Assembly: GCF_033958435.1 (NCBI RefSeq)
Contig: NC_134138.1
Coordinates: 265,461,798-265,525,797, forward strand
Source of the DNA: Carettochelys insculpta
Taxonomy: Eukaryota > Chordata > Testudines > Carettochelyidae
Direction: 5' to 3'
Length of the DNA: 64,000 nt
Shown here: positions 45,136-55,813 of the stretch, piece after piece
How positions within the stretch are numbered: the stretch's first letter is position 1
Layout of the letters: each line of letters opens with the position of its first letter
Translations under genes and position numbers: made by a program
Notes under the pieces: model-generated
The model's database searches: none
Seen by the model: only the letters and a program-made list of their open reading frames with translations
What the model was told of the DNA's origin: nothing

Positions 45136-46204
45136 ATTCTGAGTGAGTCTGGTGATGGAATCTGGAGCTTGCAAGAAGGCACCAGAAAATCTGGTGTCCC
45201 CAGTGCATGCTAATAGCGTCAGAGTCTTCGGCTTAATAGACTAAGGATGTAGTCAGAGCCTGACTACATTTTCCTGAAAAAAGCTACTTTAAGCAAAGCA
45301 ATGTTAAGCAAATCCATTTTCTGCATAAGAATTAATGTAAATGGGTGGGGGGTTAGGTTCCAGGGAAATTTTTTTCACCTGAGAAAAGGCAATGTACACA
45401 TATACAGTATAAATGTTAAACAATTTCACACAATTTAATACTGTACACAGCAATGATAACTGTGAAGTTTGGCTGAGGTGGTAAAGTGGAAATAGTGTCT
45501 CAGTCTGCGCCACTTCCCGCATTGGCCAAGAATGGCAACCTGTGGCCAGTGGGAGCAGTAAGTGGCTGTACTTGCAGATGCATAAGCAAATAAAGAGCCA
45601 GCGGCCTACACAGATTAAACCTGGTGAACTGCCCTTGGCCTATTGCCTACACCGGCTCTAGAGGCAGCATGGACTGAGATAGGAGGGCAGAAACACAATA
45701 GACTCATGGCAGTGGCTGTAAACACTTCCCTGCAGAAACCAAACATGATGATGAACCCATACAATCCCACTGGAGTGCACCAATCTTTTCTTCTTTTGGT
45801 GTGTACATGGCTGCACAGTGCCAAGGTGTGCGCATATGAAACAGACAGAGACACACACAGTGTGGATGTGTTTGAGAGTGGGGGGCAGATAGAAATGTGC
45901 ATTGCCCTTTAAATAAGCTCACCACACTTCAAGTACATTGCCCTGCCTTTGGAAGTGGAGCGGGAAGGCCAAACTCAGAACTGTGTAGCTGTGATATCCT
46001 GCTTTATGGTGATGAGGTTTAGAGTGGGGATACCAACAGGAGCATGGTGGGGACATCTTGACTTCAGCACTCCTCTTCTTGCTCTGCCCCACACCCATCT
46101 CCCAGCGATCAGGCAGCTGCCGGGAGCAGCTCTATGGCAGAGGGTAGGAGCAGCATGACAGTGGGAGGAGGAGCAGCTGACCTGCAGCTGCTCATCCACA
46201 CAAC
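45136..46204. other. Intergenic, nothing recognised
   Basis: No supported gene or bounded repeat. GC content is intermediate. Confidence 0.4.
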
Positions 46205-46470
46205 TTACAGCAGAGGTACACAAACTGAGGGTATGCCACCCTGGGAGTACGCAAAATTTCAAAAGTGGGGGACCAGTGCAACCATCTCCCCACCCCCTTC
46301 AGGGGCCTCCGCTGCCTCCCCACAGCCTCTGTTGGCTCAGCTGCCCTGTGCAGCACTGCCTGCCTCCCTACCCACACAGTCTCTGATGTCAGTAGAGGGC
46401 CAGCATAATTTCTGGTCCCCGACCCCACACCTCAGGGGACTCTGCAGCCTCCTATAGCTTCTCTATGCTG
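46205..46470. repeat. hAT-like element, left end and interior
   Basis: The phrases cagaggtacacaaactgagg, gtatgccaccctgggagtac and gcaaaatttcaaaagt are a recognisable hAT-type left terminus (CAGnGGTnCnCAAACT). The right terminus was not identified. Confidence 0.5.
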
Positions 46471-46850
46471 TGCTGACCTGTGCTGCCAGCCCTCCTTCCC
46501 CCCAGGTGTCCACCATCCCCTGGGAGAACTGAAATCATTTCCTGTCTCTCACCCACATTACCTGTGTCTCACAGCCTAAGCAAGCCAGGAGACACATTAG
46601 GCAGAGGTATCTGAGTGGGATAAGAGATGCAAGCCCCTTGTTGCAGCTTCTTGGAGAGCGTCCAGCCTTTTCTTTTCTTTTTAAGTGCAATTATGTTGAT
46701 CTTTTGTTCTTTTGTTTAACTTTAAAAGGCTGCCAGGGGGACTGGAAAAGGGAGGGGGTTGGGCTCCTGAAACAGCAGGGAACTGTTAGTTTGCTGCTGT
46801 TGTTTTTTCCCAAACTGGAGAATGGGTGGGACAGACTCTTGAAACAGCAT

Positions 46851-47335
46851 AAACAACAAGAAGTCCTGTGGCATCTTACAGACTAACAGATATTTTGGAG
46901 CATAAGCTTTTGTGGGCAAAGACCCGCTTTGTCGGATGCCTGCCTCCAGGAACATGTACAGTATAGACTCTAGCAGGGGGAGAAAGAAGCTGCTCTGTGT
47001 GTTGCTCCCCCTCCCCTATCTGGGGGAAGAGCAGCACAGCAACATGTATCCCTTGAGGCTTTTCCATGCTGCTCCCATAGCAGTAGGGAGCAGTGCCTTG
47101 GACCAGCAGGGAAGGAGGAAGGGCAGAGACACATGTGCCTCCAGAGCTGGGCATCAAGTAAGCACCCTACCCCATCCCCCTCATGCCTAGAACCTGCAGC
47201 ACCTTATGAAGTATCTGATGAAGCAGGTCTTTGCCCATGAAAGCTAATGCTCCAAAATATCTGTTAGTCTATAAGGTGCCACAGGACTTCTTGTTGTTTT
47301 TGAAGATACAGACTAACTTGGCTACCTCTCTGATG
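46851..47335. mobile_element. Penelope-type insertion with inverted arms and 13-bp TSD
   Basis: The left arm acaacaagaagtcctgtggc (46852 on) with agactaacagatattttgga reappears inverted at 47215-47300 (ctgttagtctataaggtgcc, acaggacttcttgttgtttt). The right end continues to the family terminus gctacctctctgatg. The flanks cttgaaacagcat (46838-46850) and cttgaaatagcat (47336-47348) are a 13-bp duplication with one mismatch. The 260 bp between the arms has no coding similarity. Confidence 0.75.
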
Positions 47336-47348
47336 CTTGAAATAGCAT

Positions 47349-48298
47349 GAATTTTCTGTTTGAAGATCTTCCTGGGAGGGCTGGAGAAGGTGGTAGGGCA
47401 GGCTCTTCAAACAGCAAAGACCTACTGTTCAGAAACATCAGCTCCTGCTCCACTCTGTCAGCGATGTTACCCTCAGTTGTCTCTTGTCTTACGCTTGGTT
47501 GTCATTTCTGTCAGTCACTCTGCTGACAGGAAGTCCCTCCATGGGGCAGATGCCTCATTCCCTGGCATCCCATGACTTAGGAAGCTACTCCTGCTGAAGA
47601 GAAGCTCCTCCGTGGGGTGGCTGTCCCATGCCCCAGTGCAGCAGCCCCAGCTGCCAGGGACTCCTGCTGTGGGGTGGCTATGGCATTCCCTGCTCCTCCC
47701 CACCCCCGCCAGGAGCAGCCCTTATTCTCGGCAAACATCTCCCCCGCCCTCTCCCCCCACCAGGGTGTTGTGGAGCCCCTCTCTTCCACTCCCTCTCATC
47801 TCTGGTTCCTCCCCATCAGGAGGCTGCAGCGCCCCAATCTCTGGTGCCTCACCATGGGGCAGCAGCTGCCATCCCCAAGGAGCCCTGACATGGGAGAGTA
47901 GCCCCTACAACCCCAGAGACCAAAGTTCTATATTTGCCATAGGGCAATGTGGTCACTTTCTGGAGTTCCCTTTCCACACTGTTTCAGTTTCCCTTTTCTA
48001 CTTCTCTGGGGAGTCCATACTGCCCATCCATAAATTTAACCCACTTCTCCAGCTTTACACTAACTTCCACATACTGAGACCCTTAATCCCTACCAAAACC
48101 ATTTCCCTTAATGCCAGGTTGCAATCATCACACACAAGAGAGCGTTCACACCTGGTCCAGATGAGAGGATCCAAGTCACAGCACCGCTACTTTGGGATTC
48201 CCCTGAGACCCTTTCCTCTTAGTTCCCAAAGAACTCAGTTCAACTCCAGTCTTGTCATTTAGGTTCCTTTATTTGTCAACATTTTCACAGGCGATTAC
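47349..48298. other. Intergenic, C-rich in part, nothing recognised
   Basis: C/T-rich sequence around 47580-47900 gives long incidental open frames on the plus strand (the longest 47612-48262) without domain similarity. I see no gene. Confidence 0.4.
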
Positions 48299-48352
48299 AA
48301 AAAACAAGCATTCCTGTAGCATCTTAAACACTAACAAAATTTTTATTAAGTA
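48299..48352. repeat. Penelope-type 3' block fragment
   Basis: The phrase aaaacaagcattcctgtagc followed by atcttaaacactaacaaaat has the layout of the Penelope 3' blocks elsewhere in the window, but covers only about 50 bp. Confidence 0.5.
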
Positions 48353-49139
48353 CTGAGGCCTCACCAGCCTCCTTTTCCTCCATTCCCTGCAGCTGTTACC
48401 AAGAGAGTTCAGTGTATCACTTCAGAGTTGGGAAGCCCCAGATAATTGCAGGGATGAAAAGTGGGGCTGGACATAAAAGTTTGCTCACCTCTGCCTTACA
48501 GGGAACTTAAGGGAGCTGATGGGGGGCTGCCCGCCCCCCCGGTTCCAATCCCCTGCAAGGAAAGGCTGCTTTTCTAGAAAATCCTGCAAGTAGTAGACTA
48601 ATCAGGCAGCCAAACAACATTATAAAGGACCATTGCAGAACTCTAATATATAAGCAATGTAACAAATCATGTTAACCTTGTCTGGGTTAAGTGTGGAGTT
48701 AATGTGCTTGCCCCAACAATCTCCATACACAAGCTGCTACTACCCTGGCTATTAACTTTGGGAGAAGCTTCATGATACTTCATCTCCATTCTTTCATGTT
48801 TTAGTGAGCAGGGAGATAGTTAGCAATGCTGACATTTAAAGTATCATCACTGGAGTCTGAGTTAGCACCAACTGCAAGGTAGATACTGCTACCTCTGGAT
48901 GAATTCTGCACCAAAAATGCAAAACTAATGCACACTATATTTTAAAATTCTGCATATTATATTGGTTACAATAAAACACTATGATCACACTGGTTTCAAT
49001 TATTTCGGTAATTTATTTAAACTACCGCATAAGGGATAGAGAACGGAAGTGGAGAGCATTTGAGGAAATTCCCAAGCCCCATTTGTCTAATAGTAATGTA
49101 GCTAGTATCAATCCTTTATTTCTAGCTATTATTCAACAA
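48353..49139. other. Intergenic, mostly unrecognised
   Basis: Around 48463-48500 ctggacataaaagtttgctc and acctctgcct resemble a hAT right terminus. The rest is AT-rich and unassigned. Confidence 0.4.
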
Positions 49140-49333
49140 ATATGGAGATACACACACCTCATGGAGCTGAAATGGACCTCAAGAGGTTACCAAGTCCAGT
49201 TCCCTGCCCTCTTGGCAGGACCAAGCACCATCCTCCCCCTGCCTTCTATTTTGCCCAAATCCCTAAATGGCCCGCTCAAGGGCTGAGCTCACAACCCTAG
49301 GTTTAGCAGGCTAATACTCAAACCACTGCAGCC
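49140..49333 (-). mobile_element. Turtle-type SINE, near full length
   Basis: Reversed, it contains gtttgagtattagcctgcta, aacctagggttgtgagctca (B box) and gcccttgagcgggccattta, then a CR1-like tail ggtaacctcttgaggtccat. It parallels the copy at 17132 along its whole length but is more diverged and has a damaged A box. Confidence 0.85.
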
Positions 49334-50505
49334 ATACACTCAGTATTACATCATAGGCAACTGAAGAGCAAGCAAGGGTTATGGTTGCAAACTCACAATT
49401 TATAGTGGCTACTGACCATCTCCAAAAAGATCAGCAGCAAATGGTTCATGGAAAATATTTTGTTAAGGAATTTTTTCAGTACAAAAATTTAGAAAAGTTC
49501 TAACCAGTAAAATACCACAAGCGCGTGTAAGGCCATCTTCGCCTTTACAATAAATCTCCTTTATATTACTACAGCAACGTAAAGGAGCCATAACATTTTT
49601 ACACCTGTTTTATACTTCGGGCGGAATTCATCACAAACAATGAGAACAAGTCACTAAGCCAGCAGGCTTCTACCTTCTGCTGTGCTTGAGGGAAGAGAGC
49701 CTGTCCTACACCTCCTCAGAAACACCCCAAAGCTTTTACCTCCTGCTCCGAGCAGGCCTCAATAGCAAACAAAGGGATGAAGCTTCAGTTTCTCACAAAT
49801 ACATAACTGTCCAGCTCCCCCCAGCTTCCACCCCTGCACGGATTTATGTTTCTACCATTTGTTCTAGGAGCCAAACCAACCTACCTGCATTGCTGTGTAG
49901 GTGAACTTGACCACTCTTTATGGCTTCCCTGTATTTCCTCTCAGAAGTCATTTTTATGTGGGGAAAAAAGGAAATCTGCAGGGCCCATGAATTCTGTGCA
50001 TGTATAGTGCCGAAGAATTCCTTCAGGCATATGCTATGAATGATTTTGCTATTATTTGCCATGCTTTTTGCACCAGGATAAGGAGAGCTTGTACATACGA
50101 ACTCCCTATGTCTCCCTACAGTCTATCCTCTCTTGCAGCTGGAGCTACAAAGCCACAAAGGATGGACCATTCTAGATCATATATTTGGCCCTTCAAGCGC
50201 AGCATCTTGCCCATTGCTTCTGGTGAAGGCCCAGAGAATCCCCATTATGTACAAATTTCCCTGAACATCCTTTGTGATCCTTACAGTGATCAGTTTATGC
50301 CCTGAAGCATGTGTATACCACATTTTATTCTCCATAATTCCAATACAAATATTATAGCTTGTTAACATTAACCAGACCCTTTTCAAAATCAGCTTTAGTA
50401 AATGACTCTGACTTGGTGTAGGACCGAATTCACAGGTGTCAGCTATATACCACATCAAGAACTACTTCCTTTGTCATTCAGTGTGTGCCATTAATTTCAT
50501 TTGAC
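49334..50505. other. Intergenic, nothing recognised
   Basis: AT-rich sequence without a supported gene or bounded repeat. Confidence 0.4.
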
Positions 50506-50761
50506 CAGGAGCAGGCATATTTTCTGGCCTGAGGGCTGCATCTGATTGATAGAAATTGTATGGAACATCACAGTGGGGTGGGAGAACTAATGGGGTATGG
50601 TGCAGGACGGGCTTTGTATGTGTTGTTACTGAGGTGGGGAAAAGGGGGATTCATGGGGTATGGCACATTGGAAAAGTGGGGGGAAGGACTCTCTGTGGGT
50701 GTTACTGGGGATCATAGGGGCCCCACCAGCAGTAACACCAAAGCAGCTGTACCATGCACCA

Positions 50762-51076
50762 CCTAGTAGTAGTAGTAGCCATCCTTCAGTCTGCATAGAC
50801 TATGGATCGCGCCCTTTAAAGTTTCAATTGAGGACTTCATTTACAGCATCTATTGTGACTATGAAGAACCACACGAGAGTGACAGTCCTTGCTGCATCTC
50901 TTGCAGATGTCGTGGGTGTCTGGCAAGTCCTTATTGTGCTTTCTGTGCGCTCGCTTCTCCTCTGCTAGCTGTCTGATCTTCATCTCGCCCTTCTGAAGGC
51001 CCTTGTGTAACCCCTGCCTCCATCTGCTGCGGTCGTCTGCTAGTTTTTCACAGTTGTCCAGCTCAATGTCTACCCC
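50762..51076 (-). pseudogene. LINE copy B, C-terminal zinc region and 3' end
   Basis: Reversed, it encodes VDIELDNCEKLADDRSRWRQ, GLQKGEMKIRQLAEEKRAHR and THDICKRCSKDCHSRVVLHS. The CKRC..C..H motif is intact here, unlike in copy A (CNRS). The 3' non-coding part contains ggcgcgatccatagtctatg and the AGTCT/AGACT stem-loop. Confidence 0.82.
50788..50801. other. Stem-loop AGTCT-GCAT-AGACT at LINE copy B 3' end
   Basis: Same 5-bp stem as at 12488-12501 and 53913-53926, with a different 4-base loop, about 15-25 bp from the triplet tail. Confidence 0.7.
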
Positions 51077-51077
51077 T

Positions 51078-52436
51078 CTGAAGCTGTACCGCTCTAAACC
51101 TGCTGGAAGGCCCCGCATTGATGCCAGAAAGACGGCAAAGTCGGAGAAAGCTGAAAAGTTCAGAGAGATCCTCCAGGAAAATCTGCGCAGGGGCCCTGGG
51201 GGCGATGATGAGACATCCGAATGGCAACATCTGAGGGATACAGTTTACAACACGGCCTTGTCGGTATTTGGAAGAAGAGCTAGAAACACAAACGACTGGT
51301 TCGAAGCTAACTCCGATGAGATGATTCCAGTCATTGAAAAGAAGAGCGCTGCACTCCTGCAGTACAAATGCTCACCGAGCCAGAGTACCCAGCAAGCACT
51401 TAGAGAGGCCAGAAGAACTGTACAGCAGACAACCAGGCACTGCGCCAACAACCACTGGCTCCAGCTATGCAGCAGCATCTAGACCTGTGCCGACTTTGGT
51501 AATCTCAGAGGAATGTACGAGGGTATGAGGAAGGCATTAGGACCCACCCAGAACAAGATGCCACCTCTGAAATCCAAATCTGGTGAAGTCATCACTGACA
51601 AAGCCAAACAGATGGAGTGCTGGGTTGAGCACTACTCCGAGCTGTACTCACGCGAGAACGTTGTGGTTGACGCAGCCCTCGATGCCGTCGAGCTCCTACC
51701 AGTAATGGACGAACTGGATCAAGAACCGACTGTGGAGGAACTGAAGAGAGCCATCGACAGCACTGCAGCAGGAAAGGCCCCTGGCCAGGATGATATACCA
51801 CCAGAGGCAATCAAATGTGCCGCGGACACACTCCTGGAACCCCTACATGAGCTACTGTGCCTGTGCTGGAAAGAGGGTGAGGTTCCACAGGATATGCGTG
51901 ATGCTAACATTATAACGTTGTGTAATAACAAAGGAGACAGTAGCGACTGCAACAACTACCGTGGAATCTCCCTCCTAAGCGTCACTGGTAAACTGTTCGC
52001 TCGCATCATCCTTGGCAGACTCCAGAAGATTGCTGAGAGGGTGTATCCCGAATCACAGTGCGGATTCCGTGCAGAGAGGTCTACCGTTGACATGGTCTTC
52101 TCTCTAAGGCAGCTGCAGGAGAAGTGCAGGGAGCAGAGGAAGCCACTCTACATAGCCTTCATCCACCTGACCAAGGCCTTTGACTTGGTCAGCAGGGATG
52201 GTCTGTTCAACCTGCTCCACAAGATAGGCTGTCCTCCGCGGTTACTCAAGATGATCCAGTCGTTCCACGAAGACATGAGAGGAACCATCCAATATGACGG
52301 CGCATTATCGGATGCTTTCAGAATCGGGAGCGACGTCAAACAAGGATTCGTGCTTGCTCCGACATTGTTCGGGATCTTCTTCGCACTCCTCCTGAAGCAT
52401 GCCTTTGGATCTTCAACAGAGGGCATCTTGCTGCAC
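51078..52436 (+). pseudogene. LINE copy B, reverse transcriptase segment
   Basis: The frame runs from KLYRSKPAGRPRIDARKTA through SEWQHLRDTVYNTALSVFGR to a TAG at 51481 (Gln in copy A), then continues 51513-52436 with GKAPGQDDIPPEAIK, NNYRGISLLSVTGKLFARII, YPESQCGFRAERSTVDMVFS and VKQGFVLAPTLFGIFFALLL. Motif A reads AFIHLTKAFDLVSRDGLF, so the residue that is Asn in copy A is His here; neither keeps the Asp expected in an active enzyme. It ends at EGILLHT, where the target sequence resumes. Confidence 0.88.
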
Positions 52437-53264
52437 ACCATGCACCAACACCAGCAGAGGTACCCTAGATGGGATGAAACTGGACAGTGAGCACTTTCGA
52501 GGTTCTTGAAGTTAGGTCCGCAGGAGACCAGGGGGTGACTGGTGGTGCTGCCAGGCAGGGGCAGGTTTCTGATCCCGGCAACACACAATGAAGTGTCACC
52601 TGCACAGTCTATCTCAATGTATTAGAAGATGGCGCTCACCAAGGAAATGCGGGTCAAGGACTAGGGCATGCCGAGTGGCGCAAGGCTCCAACCTTGCTCC
52701 CTGGCATAACCCTGAGGGCCGGATAAAAAGTTCTGATGGGCTGGATGCAGCCCACAAGCCGTAGTTTACCCACTCCCGGAACAGACAATGCCCTTGTTTC
52801 TCAAAATTCACCTGCAGAGTAAGAATGGTCCTGCTGCTCCAGGACGCCCCCGGGATTACACCAGCAACGTTCAGCAAGTGCTTTGAGTTCTCCAAAAGGA
52901 AAATGACATCTGAATGTGAACTACGGTGTTCGAGCCCCACGTTTAAGACTATCACCCTAAAACCATGCCTGGCCTGACTGCCCTCCGTGGGATTTGCAGG
53001 GCTAGTTTCAGCCCGGGTGTTTCACGCTGTCCACAGGATAACGCATTTAAAAACCAGAAAATCTTCCCCCGTCACTCTGCTGGCCTCTGGATCACCGGAA
53101 ATGATTAAATCGAACGACGTCCTTGCACGCTATATACCCAACCCTCCCCGAGAACAACCTTAACAGCAGCTCAGCACTGCCCTGCCCTGCCCTGCGGCTC
53201 GCGCACCCTAAGCTCCCAGGGGAATGCAATTGTGCAACCTCAAAGCAACAAAGCTCCCCAACAC

Positions 53265-53276
53265 TACGCATGCGCT
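53265..53276. promoter_or_regulatory. NRF1-like site TACGCATGCGCT
   Basis: It matches the NRF1 consensus YGCGCAYGCGCR at 10 of 12 positions. It is the most distal of three in the XRCC2 promoter. Confidence 0.5.
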
Positions 53277-53311
53277 TCAATTGCTGCCCCGGCGAGGCTA
53301 GGACAACGAAG

Positions 53312-53323
53312 TGCGCGTGCGCG
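53312..53323. promoter_or_regulatory. NRF1-like site TGCGCGTGCGCG
   Basis: It matches YGCGCAYGCGCR with one difference at the A position. Confidence 0.5.
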
Positions 53324-53340
53324 AGAGAGACTTGGCCCGC

Positions 53341-53352
53341 TGCGCATGCGCG
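53341..53352. promoter_or_regulatory. NRF1 site TGCGCATGCGCG
   Basis: A perfect match to YGCGCAYGCGCR, 53 bp before the XRCC2 ATG. NRF1 is a common driver of TATA-less DNA-repair and housekeeping promoters. Confidence 0.65.
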
Positions 53353-53404
53353 ACGCGTGGTCGGTGCTGCGGCTGGGCCTGGTCCCCACCCAAGGCTCAG
53401 TGCT

Positions 53405-53443
53405 ATGAGTGACGGGTTCCGGAAGGCGGAGTCGGGCACGCAG
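53405..53443 (+). CDS. XRCC2: XRCC2 exon 1 (start of RAD51 paralogue)
   Basis: ATG at 53405 opens a 13-codon exon encoding MSDGFRKAESGTQ and ending in phase 0 at a gtgagg donor. Human XRCC2 begins with a very similar segment ending in RAESGTE, and its first exon also contains 39 coding bases, as I recall. The ATG has a purine (G) at -3. XRCC2 works in the nucleus in the BCDX2 complex with RAD51B, RAD51C and RAD51D, helping RAD51 load in homologous recombination. The exon sits in a CpG island with NRF1-type sites. Confidence 0.93.
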
Positions 53444-53870
53444 GTGAGGCAGTTCTCCCTTCCCCCGACCGGGGCAGGTTGTCCCGCAGCGCCCCCAAGC
53501 GGCGCTTTGCGTACTGGGCCGCCCTTAGCAGCGCCGGGCCGGCAGGCGGGGTTCCCCCCTTGTGGGGACACGGGAGACAGGCCTGCCGCGCCGGGAGCGG
53601 GTTCTCCCTCTTCCTGCAAAGGCGGCGGGGCTGCGTGCCGGGGGCTGGCGACCCGTCAGCGAACCGCGCCGCGCCGCGCCCCGCCCCGGCCAGCTGTTGA
53701 GGGCGCGCTTGACTCCTGTGGAGAAAGTGGAGTTCAGGTACGGCGCTAGGGTAAGGCAGCTGCTGAAGTGTTCTGCGGGGCAAGGATGGATTGCAGAGTC
53801 AGGGCCTCTGTCCCCCGCTCCCCAACACAGGCGCGCGCCGATATTAACCCTGCAGGGGATGGGCTTGTTC

Positions 53871-53945
53871 TAAATGAAGTCCTCAATTGAAACGGTAAAG
53901 GGCGCGATTCATAGTCTATGCAGACTGAAGGATGCCTACCACTAC
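53871..53945 (+). mobile_element. Minimal LINE 3' tail insertion (75 bp)
   Basis: The phrases taaatgaagtcctcaattga, aaagggcgcgattcatagtc and tatgcagactgaaggatgcc match the reversed 3' end of LINE copy B (50772-50846) almost base for base, ending in a short CTACCACTAC triplet tail. Only the last 75 bp of the LINE were copied. Confidence 0.85.
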
Positions 53946-55435
53946 GAGCCCCACGGATAATTCTTCCACCATCTCATTACAAGTGCTGTGTAGAAACAGC
54001 GACGTGGAAGCTATAAGAGCCCCTAACAGGGACTAAGTGAATTTCGATTAAGCAAATAGTTTGTGAAAGGTAAGCGTGTGGCTCACCAGTGGCTCTCTTA
54101 ACACTTTTAGTCGCTATCAGATTATGGCCAACATAGTCTGTGTTACTTAGAAATGTTGCATATTTTTGAGTGGTATCCAAAAGTGTGCTGAGTGCTTCCC
54201 AGAAGACACAGAAAAACTCTTATGTCCCACTGCAGCACCATTAACTTTCAATGGGACTGAGGGTCTGAAGTGATTTTGGACATTTTTGAAAATTTTACCC
54301 ATTGTCCCTGCCTGTGCACATTTGTAGTTTAAGGCCTCTGTTTTGAAACATTCTGTATGGGCAGGTGTCTTGTCCACAAAGACCCATATTTTCTACATGC
54401 CAATAATCACATAAAAAGAGCCACTGAAATAGAATGTAAAGTGCAGTTATTCAGAAATGTCTGAAACACATTAAAGCTGTTCTGTCTTACTAGGTAGGTA
54501 TGTTGTAGACGTGCACACAGAACAACACTGAAAGGTACTGATTTTTCTGAAGGGGGAAAAAAAAGATTTTGTGAAGAAAGAAGTAAGCTCCCATAATTAA
54601 ATTATGCTGTGATGGTCTCAATAGTGACCAAGTGTTTCTGTTCAGTTACTTTCTTTAGTAGTAATGTTAACAGATGTGTTGAATCATTCACAGCAAAAGG
54701 CAAAAGCATGTGATTTCTGTAAGGTTCAGCTGCTTATGCCAGGAAAACAGGTAATCCCAGCTCCCACTAAAAGTTCCTTGGATCGTTAACAACCACAAAT
54801 GGCTGTCTCCTCTTTTGTGTCTTATCTGAATATAATCTTCCTCAGCCTCATCAAGTGTAGTGTATATAGTTTGTTACAAAGTTGTTTGTTGATTCTCTCA
54901 GGAAAGTCCATGCTGCACAACATAATATCAACAAAGCAAGTGTGTGTTGAGAGTCTATTTCAAAACAAAGTAAACGTAAGTTTTATAGAAACACAAGAGC
55001 ATTATCATCAATGAATTGTGAATAATATATGCAGTGCTCAAAACAAGCACCTGCAATTATTTGCAATCAAATGTGTAAACATTCAGTCAACCACAGGTTC
55101 ATATATAATGATTAAGGCACCAGACATTTTCTGGAGGAGCTGAACCAAGGACTACCTAACTAATCTTCAGGAAATGTACTGTGCAGAATGTATTTGCTAT
55201 TCTAAAATTAAAATTGAGGAGGGAAAGAGTGTTTTGTTCCACAAAACAAAGTAGACTGAGTGTTTTATCTAGTAAGTAGCAGCAAAAGAATGAAAGGGGG
55301 AAGAGGTTAGATCACATATATCCACTAGACTGTTATCCTGCTATCTTCTGGACATATATAAAATGAGTGACATTTGTAAATATCCATTTGTGAAGAAAAT
55401 GTCTCAAAGCTAAGTAAAATGTGGTAAAACACTTG

Positions 55436-55813
55436 TGCTGTGTCTACAGGGGTACAAATCTTCGAAATAGCCATATTTCGAAGATTACTAATGAGGCGCT
55501 GAATTGAATATTCAGCCCCTCATTAGCATTAGGACGCTTCCGGCCACGGCGCTTCGAAAGCACGCAGCTTGGTGCGGCTACACAGGGGTCCTTTTCGAAA
55601 GGACCCGCACCTTTTGAAATCCCCTTATTCTGATCAGTGATCAGGGTAAGGGGATTTTGAAAGGTGCGGGGTCCTTTCAAAAAGGACCCCTGTGTAGCCG
55701 TATGTCCTAATGCTAATGAGGTGCTGAATATTCAATTCAGCGCCTCATTAGTAATCTTCAAAATGGCCATTAGCATGGCTATTTTGAAGATTTGTGCCCA
55801 TGTAGACACACCC
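55436..55813. mobile_element. Foldback MITE (378 bp) in XRCC2 intron 1
   Basis: The ends TGCTGTGTCTACAGGGGTAC and, reversed, GGGTGTGTCTACATGGGCAC are inverted repeats. Inner blocks such as gcgctgaattgaatattcag and cctcattagcattaggac reappear inverted in the right half, so nearly the whole element is a palindrome. Possible 3-bp flanks are ttg and tag, an imperfect duplication. No coding capacity. Confidence 0.82.

Larger units (their letters stand above)
50762..52436. mobile_element. LINE copy B with inverted 5' half (twin-priming structure)
   Basis: The 11-bp duplication accatgcacca flanks it (50751-50761 and 52437-52447). From 50762 to about 51076 the LINE 3' end lies on the minus strand, with its triplet tail (TAG)n at the edge, stem-loop and C-terminal zinc region. 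From about 51078 to 52436 the 5' part of the same family lies on the plus strand, from the endonuclease-RT linker through most of the RT. The middle (FADD block and thumb) is missing. An inverted 5' segment within one TSD pair is the signature of twin priming. Confidence 0.88.
50506..52779. mobile_element. hAT-type element interrupted by LINE copy B
   Basis: The left end caggagcaggcatattttct plus ggcctgagggctgcatctg pairs with the right end, reversed ccgggagtgggtaaactacg and gcttgtgggctgcatccag. About 600 bp remain when the LINE (50762-52436) is removed. No transposase frame was seen. The flanking octamers do not match convincingly, so the exact ends are uncertain. Confidence 0.65.
53150..53760 (+). 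promoter_or_regulatory. CpG island and promoter of XRCC2
   Basis: CpG-dense, GC-rich sequence spans XRCC2 exon 1 and the start of intron 1. Three NRF1-type palindromes lie 50-140 bp upstream of the start codon, and no TATA box is evident. Long open frames on both strands in this block are by-products of base composition. Confidence 0.82.

Noticed and set aside
47612..48262. 216-codon plus-strand frame
   Set aside because: Pro/Ser-rich translation of a C/T-rich tract; three overlapping frames are open at once, which points to composition rather than coding.
53123..53749. Long open frames on both strands around XRCC2 exon 1
   Set aside because: By-products of the CpG island; the supported coding exon is the 39-nt stretch with splice donor.
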